DNA from: Chara braunii
Taxonomy: Eukaryota; Streptophyta; Charophyceae; Charales; Characeae
NCBI GenBank assembly: GCA_003427395.1
Contig: BFEA01000075.1
Location: 288,527-352,526 of the forward strand
Direction: 5' to 3'
Length of the DNA: 64,000 nt
Shown: piece by piece, positions 11,352 through 23,750 of the stretch
How the letters are laid out: each line of letters starts with the position of its first letter
Numbering within the stretch: position 1 is the stretch's first letter
The notes under the pieces: model-generated
The model's input: the letters and a program-made list of their open reading frames with translations, nothing else
The model's database searches: none
What the model was told of the DNA's origin: nothing
Made by a program: the position numbers and the translations under genes

Positions 11352-11502
11352 GAGATTTGTAATTTGGGAAAGTAGTCCGGTTTCCCCGCCAGCTGAAGGC
11401 AGGCACGCACAGTTGGCAGTCAATGANGAGATTTGTAATTTGGGAAAGTAGTCCGGTTTCCCCGCCAGCTGAAGGCAGGCACGCACAGTTGGCAGTCAAT
11501 GA
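11352..11502. repeat. 75-bp direct duplication around a single N (likely assembly artefact)
   Basis: 11352-11426 and 11428-11502 appear identical, separated only by an N at 11427. The same arrangement occurs at 54069. An unmerged contig overlap is a more economical explanation than a true tandem duplication. Confidence 0.8.
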
Positions 11503-12536
11503 CGTTGTCAGTTGTTTGAGACCCAGGGCCATGGAGAACCAGACAGATCTGCAAAGGGAGGGACGGATGATGTGGGATTCTGTCTCCCCTAGGCACCCAC
11601 CATGGAAAGAACCATATATCCTATATAGTGATCCTGTCCCTAAGAGTTTGAAGCTTTTTTTTTTTTCTTTTTTTTTTTTTAAACGTCTGTCAGGGGTACT
11701 ATTGCGGGTGATAAGGGCATCCAATTTGAAGCTAAAGATCCTGCAACTCATGTTTAGCAGAAAGGGGCTTAATGCACACACAAGTACTACAGAGTTTTGT
11801 CGGGTGACAGGGAGAGCAACCAGAAAGGCTAGGAGAGAAAACTGGCAAAGAGAAATCTATTGAAGGACCATCTCATACGAGCCCTGTACAGGAAATCTGT
11901 CGGAGGTGCTTTTTGGTCTTACGTTCCCTGCAGATTCATGTGTGCGACTAAAGTGGCTAGAAGAATCTTTGTTTGTCATGTTTTTTTCAAGTTGGCAGTG
12001 CCTCCACAGCAGAGCACTGTTTTCAATGAACAGTTGTGTGTCAGGCTTGTGATGGCAAGGTAAGAAAGGTGGGCATTCAAACGACCATTTATAGAAGTCT
12101 GCTGCGCACCAGGTAACATCGATTCTATAGTTGAAAAGAGCGTATGGCATTTCCAGTCTGCATACCATTGGTTCTGTAGCATGGCACAAATTTGCCACAA
12201 AGGAAACAATTGTTTCATAGCTCCGGGCCATGGATAGAACGGATGTACATTCGACTCGTCAATGGGTAGCCGTAGGTCGAATAGGATCGGGCAGGTGCTA
12301 CAGGATCATCATGAGTGCATTTGACTTTATCTACGGTCAAATTCAATCTCTGTTGTGGTACAATAGCGCCTTAATGTGTCCTACTAGCTGTGGGATGCTT
12401 TTCAAGCTTTGCCCAATGCTGTAACAATACAGATGGTCTTATGTTCTCTTCGCTTTCTATTGTGAGCTGCACTCAACCGCAGTTCTTCACACCAGTCATA
12501 GATAGAAGTCATGTACCGTGAAAAATCATAATGTGT
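11503..12536. other. No identifiable gene
   Basis: Unassigned. Overlapping short frames on both strands at 11857-12231 have no recognisable domain. Confidence 0.35.
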
Positions 12537-12653
12537 GCCCCACCAATAGATGGAGCAGCCCCACAGTCAAGGCCTCAATTCCGGTGGTTCTCTCACCACC
12601 ACTGGGATAGAGGGCTTGCAAAAGGGCTCTTTTTTCAACAACAACAAAAAAAA
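12537..12653 (+). repeat. Short retroposon family, copy C
   Basis: Core CCCCACCAATAGATGGAGC at 12538-12556. It ends in an A-rich tail with CAACAACAA at 12637-12653. The orientation is the same as copy B. Confidence 0.55.
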
Positions 12654-13320
12654 GCGTAAGTCGTATGCAATGAGCTATGAAATTACAAATGTGTCTCTTG
12701 TAATACTACTGTTATAATTACTGTTGGTGAAAAACCAATGGGGTCTCACATCACTGTAGGGAATTTCGGAGAAGCAGATAAACGACATGCCAACACACAC
12801 AGCCGTGGTTGTCATTAGGTCCTTGGGTGAACACAAGTGCCGTATGTTGAACTTTAAGCCACCAGTACTTGGCCCAGCTATCGGACGCGGAAAAAAATAT
12901 AGTACAAACAAATATAGTCGGATGAATTTGGGCGTTTCTGTACTGGCCTGCATGTTTCCTAAAATTGTGGCTTGTTAACGGGTACAACCTTCGGAAGTAC
13001 TGGTCGTTTAAAATGTGCAGTGCCTATGCCAGGGCACACTTGTCTAGCCCAGTAGGATTTCACACTAGAAAGTAGCTCTGTTTCTAGTACCATGAGATAG
13101 AGATGTATGTTTTTTGGAGAAACAGGCCAGCTCGGGAGAAAGTCCTTTTCCATAATATAGTCTGTGGCATGGGATGGTACAAACATTTTTCTCACAGAAG
13201 GATGTTGGTATTACTGACTGAACATCAATCCCTTTCTCACCTCTTTCACATCTTTTTGTCACGTTTTTCTCCCCCTCTTGGAGGTCTGTTGGTGAGGTTG
13301 GATGGACTGCCTGTTCACTT
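12654..13320. other. No identifiable gene; one inverted motif pair
   Basis: TTAAGCCACCAGTACTT at about 12855 and its inverted relative AGTACTGGTCGTTTAA at about 12996 face each other about 150 bp apart. This resembles the ends of the small inverted-repeat unit at 37782-37901. Otherwise unassigned. Confidence 0.35.
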
Positions 13321-13604
13321 CCTCGTCCTCCCCCTTCTTCCCATCGCCACCTTATCATCATCCTCTTCTTCTTCTTGCAGTCCTCGTTCTTCACCTTTTT
13401 GTTTGTGATTATTGCGCCCAATCCAAACCCCCCTCCACCCCCCTCCTCCTCCTCCTCGTCCTCCCCCTTCTTCCCATCGCCACCTTATCACCATCCTCTT
13501 CTTCTTCTTGCATTCCTCGTTCTTCACCTTTTTGTTTGTGATTATTGCGNNNNNNNNNNNNNNNNNNNNNNNNNNNNNNNNNNNNNNNNNNNNNNNNNNN
13601 NNNN
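13321..13604. repeat. 96-bp direct repeat abutting a 55-N gap
   Basis: 13321-13416 and 13454-13549 match over 96 bp with very few differences. The second copy ends exactly at the gap 13550-13604. The pyrimidine-rich composition gives spurious open frames on both strands. It may be an assembly artefact or a local tandem duplication. Confidence 0.8.
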
Positions 13605-14215
13605 CATCTACTCTGCCTTCTCTCCTGTCCTACTGGACCTCTTTTCTTCCTTCTCCTCTCAGACCTTCCAGACCACCTTCTCATCCTCCACCTACTGTAT
13701 ACAAAGTTAGAAGTTAGTACCACACTATTTCCGCGTGCAAAAGTCAACTACTCCCGCCAACGAAGAACGTGAATGAGCTATTCTCAGACCCGATCGGGTT
13801 TACTTTCTCAGGCTTAAATGGGTTCTATTTTATGTGTTCCTTCATTCTGGTTTGCAATAAATAATAGGAATACTGGTACGCTGGCACTTGTATGGCTTAC
13901 TAGAACCTGAACCTAGCCTTCCTGGTCTAGTTTTTTTCCTCCTCTTCTAGTTTTCTGAAGGTTTCCGTCTATGTTTGAGGAGGATCACCAATCAGCTTTC
14001 TAACTGAATTGTCCTTCCTTGAGAATTTTCCCTCTTCTGCTATTTTTATTCTAATTCTATTTGTGTCCCTTTGTGGATGTCCGTGCAAGAAACCTTTTTT
14101 TCCCCCCCACCGAAGATTCCACCCGCGACAACAGATAGGAGTGATGGTAAGAGCATGCACTCCTACCTCTTGCGGGGAGCTCCAGTCTATTTGTGGCATA
14201 CTGCGCATCCACACG
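13605..14215. other. No identifiable gene
   Basis: Unassigned sequence between the gap and the CCTGAAAGCCTGAAAAC array. Confidence 0.35.
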
Positions 14216-14460
14216 GGCCTGCAAGGCCCGACCAAACAAGGAAAAGTAGGGCCCTACAGGCCCTGTGTCGTGCTCAGCCTGAAAGCCTGAAAACAAGGGC
14301 CTACACTGGCCCTACAGGCCCTGTGTCGTTTTCAGCCTGAAAGCCTGAAAACAAGGGCCTGTGTCATTTCAGCCTGAAAGCCTGAAAACGAGGGCCTACA
14401 GGCCCTGTGTCGTTTCAGCCTAAAAGCCTGAAAACGAGGGCAACGAGGGCCATTTTCAGG
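14216..14460. repeat. Degenerate tandem array of a CAGCCTGAAAGCCTGAAAAC unit
   Basis: Four copies of CAGCCTGAAAGCCTGAAAAC (one with CCTAAAAG) alternate with CAGGCCCTGTGTCGTTTT-like spacers, with unit lengths of about 45-60 bp. The unit itself holds the internal repeat AGCCTGAAA. Confidence 0.8.
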
Positions 14461-14550
14461 CCCTCGTAAAGTCGACCTGCCCTGAAACTTAGGCACCAGA
14501 CCAGGGTTTTAGCACAGGCCATTTTGGGCCTGTTTTCAAGACAACCTTTG

Positions 14551-15034
14551 TTTGAACTTCAACACCAGGATCTGGCACGTTTTGGCATTGGCAAGAGCAG
14601 CCCCCTGGACGGGCCAGCACTATATAAGACTGGCCCGCCCTGCAGGCTGCAGGCAGTCACGAGGCAGTCACGAGGTAGTTCCTAGGGACTTCCCAGGCAC
14701 TTCACGTGCAGGAGGCAGGAGGCAGTCTTCAGGATTCGGCAGCAGCACTCTGGAGGAGCGCTGCAGTAGTAGTAGCGTTAGCAGTAGTCTTCAGCGCTGG
14801 GCGCTATTAGGAGCTAGAGTAGCGTTGGAGAGAGAGAGATGGTTGGCGGAGGCCAGGGAGACTTACCTGTGGCGCCATAGCTCCAGCTTCGTCTTCGATG
14901 TACCTGCAACAAGGCGCCACCTTCACAGGTTAGTACCGGACTGAGAGAGAGAGAGAGAGTTCTTCTTCTTCCTCTTCTAAGTCCCCCATCTCTCCCTCAC
15001 CCTCTTGCTACCTAACTTCTCAGTATCTGCAGAC

Positions 15035-15074
<40 letters not shown>

Positions 15075-15352
15075 GTCACTTGGGACTTGACGACATTTGG
15101 ATCCAGACTCGACATTGGGATTCAGACATTTGACGAGGGATTATTTGGGACCTGTACCGAAGACTTGGTGTTGACGACATTCCCATTTTCCCCTCTTCTT
15201 CGTCTAACCCTCCTCCTCTTCGTCTGTGTAGCGTTGGGGACTGACGCATTCTTCCTGTGTGAGCGCCAGGCCCCTTCACACCATGGAATGATGATGATGT
15301 ATGTCTGGTCTGCATTGCAACATTGATTGTTCGGATCATTGGTATTTAAGCC
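14551..15352 (+). other. Possible LTR-like remnant with TATA box and primer-site-like end
   Basis: A TATATAAG box at 14621-14628 sits in GC-rich sequence. About 700 bp later TTGGTATTTAAGCC (from 15339) resembles a degenerate initiator-Met primer site, and it is immediately preceded by CA at 15337-15338, as an LTR end would be. The interval contains GA microsatellites (14943-14960, 15040-15071). No second LTR copy is in the window, so this is only a hypothesis. Confidence 0.25.
14621..14628 (+). promoter_or_regulatory. TATA box candidate
   Basis: TATATAAG in otherwise GC-rich sequence, followed by a duplicated GGCAGTCACGAG at about 14652 and 14663. Consistent with an RNA polymerase II core promoter. 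The transcript it would drive is unknown. Confidence 0.35.
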
Positions 15353-17566
15353 TTCCACTGTGCTATCTTGTACTATGTGAGAGAGGTCGGTTCTTGTTCT
15401 GGTCTGCACCTTTACGGTATGCGACACTATTGGTGGGGGGCTACACCTGCTGGAAAGAGGGTCCAGCGTCCCCTGAGATACAATGTTGAGATGATAAAAC
15501 AGCACGTGCTAGGAACCGGGAACAGTGTTCCTCATGATGTCACCGATGCTATTGATAGTAAGACGATGATGACGAAGATACTGATGATAATGATGATGGT
15601 GTTAATCTAAGATAAGATAATATATAGAAAACTATGAACTACATTAGCAAAACCTCCATGAGCAACTCCTAGCCTCCCCTATACCAGACACAACACTCCC
15701 AGGATGAAATCCTCCTAACCAACACCAGCCATAGTTGTCATGTTCTCACTACCAAGACTATACCTGGCCCCTTAGGTTGTCTTGGCAGCTCCCCCCCTAG
15801 TTCGCCACTGGATTGCCGTCCTCTCTCGACAAATCCCCAGATCTCTCTACCAGGCCTCCCACTCCTGCTAGAGACAGGTCAAAGGGCAAACGCCTCAGCA
15901 CCGGCCAGTGTCGTTCTGGCATCGGCAAACCAAGCCACAAAACACCACAGCTCTACAAGACATCAGCCAGGATTCAGCCATCTCTAAAATCCTGTATGCA
16001 ATATGAAAGGAAGCCAGATGTCGCCTAGGATGTATAGAAGCCAGATAAGCTTCACATATCATGATTAGTGGCGTACTATGCTTGTCCTGAATCTTTAAAG
16101 ACAGTCATTTATCTCCCAGTCATGTACGTAGCACTGATTGATTGGTTCTCTGCTACGTGCGTAGGAACAGATTGTAGAGCAGAACATTGAAAATCCCCCC
16201 GGCCCCCATCCTCCTTCCCAGCCTGTCCCGTTGCTGCCTCCGCCGAAAAAGAATGTCGTCATTGTAGACATTCCTCATCGGCCCCAACTTGGAACAGTCC
16301 CACTCTCCCCCCTTGTAACCCCAGAGGCATCCAGTTCCCACCCAAAGTATGCCGCTGCCTACCCCTTACCTAATCTGTCCCCACTGAGGTTTGATGCCTC
16401 CCCTCAAATCTACCCCAACCCAGAATAGAGTATCCCCCACAAATCTGCCCTCACCCCCTCCAGGGCATTCTCTACCCACCTTGTGAAGCCCCTGTAAAGT
16501 AGAGCTCACCCCCACCATAAAACCATCCTACCAAATTTCGAAAGGTAATTGAAGGGAAGAAGATCAGAATTTCCTAGTGGAGAAAATATGCATGAGAAAT
16601 TTAGAAATCCACATTTCTGACGAAGAAGAATTAAATACTATGGAAGATACTATGGAAATTCCAGGAAAAGATCAGACGTGAAATGCCTGAAAACAGTTTG
16701 AAGGAATCAGGGATTAATTAATTAGGAATTACTTAATTAGACATTTAGGAAGTTTCAGGTATTAAAGAATGCGCTTAGGGTTAATTTAGCACGGAAATCC
16801 AGTATTTGAAGATAATGAGTGATCGGGAATATATTGGGATTTTAGTTGGGATATTAATAAAGATGATAATTATGATGATGATGGGTTGGTAGTTAGAGTG
16901 ATGATTAGGTGATTGGATGATGATTAATTAAATAATAAATAGTTGACAAGTAGGAAATATGGTTCCAATTTTTCAGGGACTAAGGAACTAGCAGAGGAAG
17001 AAAGATAATTAAAAACAACTTGATGAGAACGGCAGTAAGTGGAGTACTAGAGAGCAAGATACATGAGATAGAAACAACTTGATGAAAACGGCAGTAACCA
17101 GATTACTAAAAGTAAGATACATGAGACATCTCCCTCTCCTCTATCCCTATTCTCTTTACCTCCCTAGACCCCAAGCTTCTCTCCCATTGTCCCCCTCCCT
17201 TACCCTCTTCCTCCTTTATACCCCACCCCTTCCCCCACCTCTCCCCCGCCCACTTCATTCATTGGTGTCCCACTATCCCTTCTTCCCTCCCGGAAGCAGC
17301 ACGAGAACTCCAAAAAGCGAAGCAACTAGAAGGCAAGAACAGAGAAAAAGAGACAGCAAGAGAGAAAAGAGGGAGAGGAGATTAGAGAGGAGAAGGTGGA
17401 GGGTATGGAGGAGAAAAGATGGAGGGTATGGAGGAGAAAAGGTGGAGGGTATGAAGGAGGAGAAAAGGTGGAGGGTATGAAGTAGGAAACGAAAAAGAGA
17501 AGTATGGAAGGATGGAGCATGGTGGAGAAAAGGTTCCCCTCAATCCTCCCATGCTCGCGCACATCG
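15353..17566. other. No identifiable gene; contains retroposon core and AT-rich sequence
   Basis: 15427-15474 holds a tail-less fragment of the short retroposon core (CTATTGGTGGGG...GGTCCAGCGTCCCC). 15480-15610 is rich in GATGATGA. 16540-17060 is AT-rich and free of long frames. 17150-17480 is pyrimidine-rich then AGGAGAAAAGGTGGAGGGTATG repeats (about 17390-17480). Confidence 0.5.
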
Positions 17567-17612
17567 GTGATGAAGATGATGATGATGACGATGATGATGA
17601 TGATGATAATGC
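17567..17612. repeat. (GAT)n microsatellite
   Basis: Interrupted GATGAT run, extended at lower purity to about 17700. Confidence 0.8.
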
Positions 17613-18141
17613 AGAAGACAATGCTGATGGAGATGACCCCCGATGAACTTAGGTACTTACATCAGACACTGATGATGAAGATATCCCCTGCTGCTGATGA
17701 TGACTAGAAAAGGCGACCAAGATGACGGGCAGACGGTGAAAATCCCCGAGTCGAAGCCGCATCCTCCTCTGACGAGCTCGTTGCGACGCTTCAACTTCGC
17801 TTCGAAGACCCTGCACTTATTGTGTCCTGGCAATCCTCCTTCCACTCCTTGTGACACACTCTCCTCTTCTCCCCTCGCGACAGCTGACCTCCCTCCACAA
17901 CAACCCGCAAGGGAAAGAGCAAGAGTGATCCCTCAAGAAGCTACACTCTTAAACGAGAGGAAACTCTCCTCCATACGGCATGCTAGCCTGCAGCATCGCC
18001 CGAAGGAAGCGCGAAGCAGAGAAATGGCACCATGTGCTTTCAAAAGCCAGGAACCACCACGTGATTCTTATTCTTCCTGCTCGCCATCGTGGCTGTTACT
18101 CCCTCCCTCTGCAAAACCACCCACCAGCAAGCAGCCAGGCA

Positions 18142-18230
18142 ACCAGCATGCAGCGCCCACCAGCCAGCGTGCATTGCCCACCAGCCAGCATGCAGCGCCT
18201 GCCAGCCAGCGTGCATTGCCCACCAGCCGG
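18142..18230. repeat. Tandem repeat of about 21 bp (CCAGCCAGCRTGCAKYGCC)
   Basis: At least four consecutive units. They lie inside a plus-strand open frame (17697-18272, 191 codons) whose translation is low-complexity, with no recognisable domain. I do not call a gene from it. Confidence 0.75.
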
Positions 18231-18272
18231 AGTGGATCACACATCAAAAGCAATCATGTATCCCTAGAGTAA

Positions 18273-19522
18273 CGGACTGACTATGTCCCTTTTGTCATCC
18301 CATGGCTCTGGCAATGACGAAAATGTTGTCGGTTATGGACCATCTCACATCGTCTTAATGTCTGCTGCATTCAGTGCAGAATGAGAGCTTTCCATTTGCC
18401 ACACGTGTGGCGTTCCATGCCAACGACACCAGTCCTTCACTTTTCCTGAAATGGTGCAACACTTGGCAGTCTTGTCTTCGAAGGGTTTCAATTTTCGAAC
18501 ACTCTTGCCCCCCAGACTCTTTCCTTGGAATACTTTTAACTGCAACTGGCTCCAGAGTCCAAACCTAACTTGTCGAACTTCTGCTTGGCCCAACCCTGGA
18601 CTTCTAAATTGTTGTTGGGTCGGGCCTACTGGGGGCTGCAAAGGTAGGTGATCCAGACTGAACAAACCTGCAACCCCTGTGTGTACTGGCAGGGTTCCAT
18701 GAACGCGTGCGGGGTGGAGATGGCTTGAGCCACCACATCCAGAGATGGGCCGGTGTGAGGCAAAGGGGGAGACTCACAAAGAAAAAAAGAGAAAAGAGCA
18801 CACACTTAGCAAGAGCATGAGTTGTCTTTTTTCCATTTTCGAAGTCCGAATCACTCACCACAGGACTCAAATTTGCCCAACTTTCTTCAACCACATGATT
18901 CCTGAGCTGTTCGACCAAAGTTTGTGTTCCGACCAAATCCATGTACCATCTCTATCTCGTAGCTGCTGAAACCACAAACCAGGTGAAACTCTTGACCAAT
19001 AGGCGAAGTGACGCTCATCCACCATAGTCCTGTGTGTTGCACTCCCGCAGGCATCTCTTTTTATACGATGCCCAGATTCGCCCCTTAGGCTAAGGAGAGA
19101 AAGACCCTAGTTACTGACCCCAGCTTCAAAACCGATCCCGAGTCTCCTTGAAAGCAGACCCTGTTGCCCATGGCCTACACCGGTTTACAAAGGGGCACCT
19201 ATCATCCTACTGAGCAAAATAGCTTGAATCTGGGGGCCCCTATTAGACACAACCCCATGACGTTTCATCTGTCCGGGATTTGGGCAAGATTGAGGCTCAG
19301 GTAGCTAAGGTTCCGCCTTAGGGTGCCTTTGATGGGGCCGTTTGACTTCTGCCATCTCCTCCGGTATACCATGCTTACCAGTTGGTGGGACTGAATTGCA
19401 GGATTGCCCCTGTGAAAAATGTACTCGGATGTGAATACATCCAGGATTCCAGGTACATCTTTCCTTTCCTTGAAAATGTGTGATGTTCTGATATTCAGGA
19501 AGCTTCAACTTCCTTCAAGGTG

Positions 19523-19523
<1 letters not shown>
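18273..19523. other. No identifiable gene; broken minus-strand frames
   Basis: Several minus-strand frames (18345-18665, 18604-18942, 19305-19508) have non-repetitive composition and could be a decayed coding sequence. No domain is recognisable and the frames do not join cleanly. Confidence 0.3.
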
Positions 19524-19566
<43 letters not shown>

Positions 19567-19609
19567 AAACAAGCTCCATCTATTGGTGGGGAGCATCACC
19601 TGCTGTGTC
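19524..19609 (-). repeat. Short retroposon family, copy E
   Basis: A long T run (19524-19559) directly precedes a short A run and AGCTCCATCTATTGGTGGGG at 19571-19590. Read on the minus strand this is core followed by an A-tail. Confidence 0.6.
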
Positions 19610-19980
19610 TAAAATTGTTGTCTGAAGATATAATTCTTCGGAACTCATACCATGCGCACACTTGGTCACTCCTGGATGCATCTGACCATGCTTCCCGTTA
19701 AATTCACTCTAAAGTATTCAGTGGATGCCCTAAGGTGTTTTTCCCAAACCTCATCCGCCTGCAAGGAAGCAACCAATAAGAATACAGAATGTTCGAGATA
19801 CAAAAGCTCATAGCAGACCAAGCATGGGTTAGCCAAGTTGAAGCGGAATTGCCAAAGTAGAGAGTGCATCAATAAGAAAACACTGAACAGTGAAGTCTCT
19901 TGACAAAGACAGCTCACTTCTGGCCTCCAATAAATTGGCCATAATCCATAGAATAACAGTGTAGAGCCCTACTATGATAN

Positions 19981-20070
<90 letters not shown>

Positions 20071-20517
20071 CCCCCCACAACATTGTGTGCTCCACGACCA
20101 TACCAGGTAAGTACCGCCAGTTCCCGTCGTCCTGACCTCCCCAGACCAACGCCACCCTTCTCCTGAAAGGACTGCCAGCTAAGGCAGGTGCTAGCTCATG
20201 CAGCTCTCCGTGGCCACACTCGCTCTCCCGGGCACTGTCTGCCTGGATCAACCTCCTCTCGTTTATCCTGTCTGGAGGCCGAGGTCTGGGTCCCAGCCCG
20301 CAGCAGGGGCTGCCTAGTGGCCTGAGAGCGGGTGTGAGCACAGGCAACTAACTTGGAGGCTGGGCCCACCAGTTAGTTATAGGGGCTTGGGTCCGGCCTC
20401 CGCTGAGATATGCCAGGCGCGGCCTTTGGCCTGCTATTTTCCTGCCGATACTTTCACTTTGGGCCAGGCTCATTTTGCCGATAAGTTTTATTTGCCGTTT
20501 TTGAACTCAGGCTGTCT
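19610..20517. other. No identifiable gene; (TC)n microsatellite 19981-20067
   Basis: The (TC)n run starts right after an N at 19980, so its length is unreliable. The flanks are unassigned. Confidence 0.5.
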
Positions 20518-20660
20518 TCACACCACGGACTGACACTGTAGTTATGATATCCATGCTTTTTACAAACCGTCGTGATGCTTTTATCGCCTTTTCGAACTCG
20601 GTGCCTGACCTTGTTGCCGGTGCCTTATTTTTTGGCCCTTGCAAAACTCGTCTGTCGCTC
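20518..20660. repeat. Dispersed repeat with 'CTTTTTCAAACTCGG' core, copy 1
   Basis: ACACCACGG..GAC and TGTAGTTATGA blocks followed by a CTTTTTCGAACTCGG-like core recur at 25992-26130. The core alone recurs near 21425-21515. The family is unidentified. Confidence 0.5.
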
Positions 20661-22169
20661 CCCTCACACAAAAACAAAAAAGAAAAGAAAGTTGTTACCC
20701 ATTCTGGTATAGTTCAGAAAGGTCCCTGGCTGGGTGATCGCATAATTATTCCGCTTATTACAAGCATGTAAGCATGCACCTGCAGTTTTACCTTTTGGAT
20801 ATATGGCCATCACAGGTCCCCAAAGAAGGGACCTTTGCAAATGTTGCCAGGTGCTCCAAAGCTCCAGTTGGATACATTTGGTGAAATTCAAGAAGGCACC
20901 TTCGAAATCGCCCCTGATGACGCTGCACTGGCAGCAGCAGAAACGCGTCGGGTGTATGCCAGGATGCGTGGGTAGGACGCTACGCCTCGCATCACTGTGT
21001 GCTACACGATTATTTTTCTCATCCCTATCTGTGTTTTCATTCCTATCATAAGTTTATCGAAGGAATTTCCGTCTATCACTGGTTTTATGGCGTGATGACT
21101 ATGGCGTGCAGTCGAGTCGAGTGAGGCTTGCATCGTTTGATGTTTGACGAATGCACGAGAATGAATGAATGAACTGCGTACTAACAGCTGTCTGTGTGCT
21201 GGTGAGAGCTTGGCGTGAGTCCGCGACTTATCGAAGAGCCTCTGTTCGATTACTCCATCTTGCACGACTCGTCGCGCATACTGCGAGAACTACGACTCTT
21301 TGAGCATGTGCATGGACATCTACAATAATCTTTCTGAGCCCTATAACCTCTTGCACGACGGTTACTGCCACAGACCCTCCCATGGAGGGTGCACACTATT
21401 TGGGTCTAGTCGCATGGTGAATGAATAGCCGCTATTTTCACCAAAATTGCTTTTTCAAACTCGGCACCTGATTATCTTGCCGGCGCATGTGTTTTTTTGC
21501 CCTTCCGAAACTCAAAATGTGCTTCAGCCACATTTGTTTCTTTTCTTTTGTTAATGGGGGTCACAACTTGAACAAACTTCAACAAAGCATGTGCTCTATA
21601 TGGGCATTTCCCTCCCCACTTCATATACAATTCCCATAGACTTGATCACAGAATCTGCAACCTGCTAAGTATGTGCTCTATATGGGCATTGGCCATTTCC
21701 CTCCCCACGTCAGAAAGGACGAAAATCAAATGATGACTGCATTGGACATTTGGTATTCGAAATCCACGTCCACAGGTAGATGTATCTGGGAGCGCTCTAG
21801 CTGCGATGCACAGCTGGCAGCCGTCTGTGGACTCCCTGCGGGCAGAGGTCCCTTCTTTTGAGTCCCTGAGCTCGTAATGCTGCTACCTCGAGCCATGTCA
21901 GGAATCTCCTCTAGTTAGGAATGTCCTCTTATCTTGGATTGTCCTCTATATATGTATTGTCGGAGAGAGAAATGTTCCCCAGCCTTTGCTACCTGACTCA
22001 CCTTACCCACTGGGCAGTTGCCGCAGGAAAGAACGGTCCATGTGGTCAGGGTTTGATGTCCTTATCATCTTGTGCGCTATGATGGCCATTTACTTCTGAA
22101 AAGAGTTCAAAAGATGCATAAATACTCGAAAGCCATATCGAGCTTGTGTTTCATGCATTTTGGTTGTAA
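20661..22169. other. No identifiable gene; local duplications
   Basis: Includes a diverged copy of the preceding repeat core at about 21440-21515. TATGTGCTCTATATGGGCAT is duplicated at about 21588 and 21670. No coding domain is recognised. Confidence 0.4.
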
Positions 22170-22564
22170 GGGCCTAGTTGCACTACTCGCCATCCGCCAC
22201 AATTCGTGGCGTGTGGCGGATGGGTGGAGAGTGAAAAAAATGACAATCATGTCGAACTGGAGGCCTGGTTGCACTTACTCGCCACAATATTTCTTCTACA
22301 GAAAAGTTAAAAATTTTGTCTGCCTGATCTCAACTCGTGAAGATGTGCACTCTCCAGAAAGTTGTTTTGGGGGAGAGGTCCGAGGACCACCACCCTCCAC
22401 AAACCGCCGCGCACAGGCGGGGAAACCGAAAACACTCGCCACAACTTGTGTCGACGGTGTGGCGAGCAGTCTGACATATTTTTCATTCGCCAAGTTTGGC
22501 GAGTAAGTGCAACCAGGCACCTACTCGCCAAACTCAGCGTACGGAGAGTAGTGCAACCAGGCCC
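22170..22564. mobile_element. Tourist-like (PIF/Harbinger) MITE, 395 bp
   Basis: The left end GGGCCTAGTTGCACTACTC and the right end (reading back as GGGCCTGGTTGCACTACTC) form terminal inverted repeats. TAA flanks both sides (22167-22169 and 22565-22567). The ends and target duplication match PIF/Harbinger MITEs, and the first nine bases resemble the element at 8553. There is no coding capacity. Confidence 0.7.
22263..22518. mobile_element. Inner inverted-repeat element nested in the MITE
   Basis: GCCTGGTTGCACTTACTCGCC-type ends at 22263-22283 and 22498-22518 are exact inverted copies over 21 bp. They resemble the outer ends but differ by one base insertion (CACTTACTC versus CACTACTC). This is either a related MITE inserted within the first or an internal duplication of the termini. 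Confidence 0.6.
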
Positions 22565-23750
22565 TAAGTTGTGTCTGCCCGTGTTAAGAGTACACATCCA
22601 ATGTTTTCTCCGTTTGATCTTCCTTGATGATTATCCTCATCAGTGAAATCATTAGGATTACTGATAGACAAGAGTAAGCACGCATATAGCAAAATCCTTC
22701 AGCAACAAGACCTCTGATGTTATGTTTGTGCTCAGCTGGAGCTAATCTGGCCATTTTTATGATCAGGTTCATGCTTTCTTGAGACAAATATAGCACTAAC
22801 GGGGGGCACAGACTTGATCAAAACGCAGAAGAGGAGAGAGGTCTGACCAAAGAACAGTAGCAGGCAGGGTACGGGAAGAATTGGAAGAGGGCCCAGGAGG
22901 AGCACTGAAAAACGTGAACACTACAGAACTTGCCCAATCTGATTCTGAAAGGAAGAGACAGGCCCTTTCAGAATGCAGTGTTCAATGCACCTGGATGTGC
23001 AGACGTGCAGGTTGACCTCTCAGGGGAAGAGGACCACGCAACAGACGAGCGGTATTGAAAATAGGGCCCAGGAGCTGAAGGAGGAGAATTTACTTCCCTA
23101 AAATGGCAAGAATTTAGAAGAACTTAGTTAGGATTGCCAGTTTTCTTTTTTGTCAAGCCGATATAAGCTTTTTATGAATACGCTTTTTGGTCCTCAATAG
23201 GGCTTATCCCCCGGGGCCCTCTTTCTCAAGTTTTCTAACTTCTTCTTGTTTTTTTCAGGTTTTTTTTAACTTTTTTCAACTTTTTTGTACTTTTGAGTTC
23301 CATACTTTGGTTTATTCAATGTTCATGAATTTATTTTCTATTTCCTGCCCCTTGTTTTTCTGCTTTAGTGGGAACTTAGCTGGGTAGGACTGGGTACTTT
23401 AGGTAGTCGCCCGCTGCCCATCGGCAGCTTTTTATTACTGGTGGTGATCAATCCTTTTGCACTCTCTGCCTTATGCTTCCCAGGGATAAGTAACCGGACT
23501 GGTGCCCCCCCCCCCCCGAAATTTAAAGTGGGTTTGTGTATTGTGAAAAAAAAAAAAACAAAAAAAAAAAAAAACGGCAGTGTGTTTAACGAAAACTTTA
23601 ACCCCTTATGCAGAAACGGCAGTGTGTTCCCTTTTGAGAAAAGTACAGAGCCAGACCAGTTTAGTTGTGAAAGGGAGCAACTTGTAGATGCAGATGCTCC
23701 AGGAGGAGCAGTCACTTTGACAGGCACTTCTTGATCAGAAGTCGGCCGGA
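22565..23750. other. No identifiable gene; dispersed repeat motif
   Basis: A block with CAG.GTGCACCTGGATGTGCAGA followed by TTGACCTCT (about 22973-23019) recurs at about 24327-24366 and more weakly at 24556-24606. A C-run then A-rich tail at 23507-23574 resembles a second retroposon type also seen at 40975-41077. GGCAGTGTGTT is duplicated at 23575 and 23619. Confidence 0.4.

Noticed and set aside
17697-18272. 191-codon plus-strand frame with repeated PTSQ..-type peptides
   Set aside because: The peptide repeats follow a 21-bp DNA tandem repeat and the opposite strand is open too, so it looks like repeat-driven openness.
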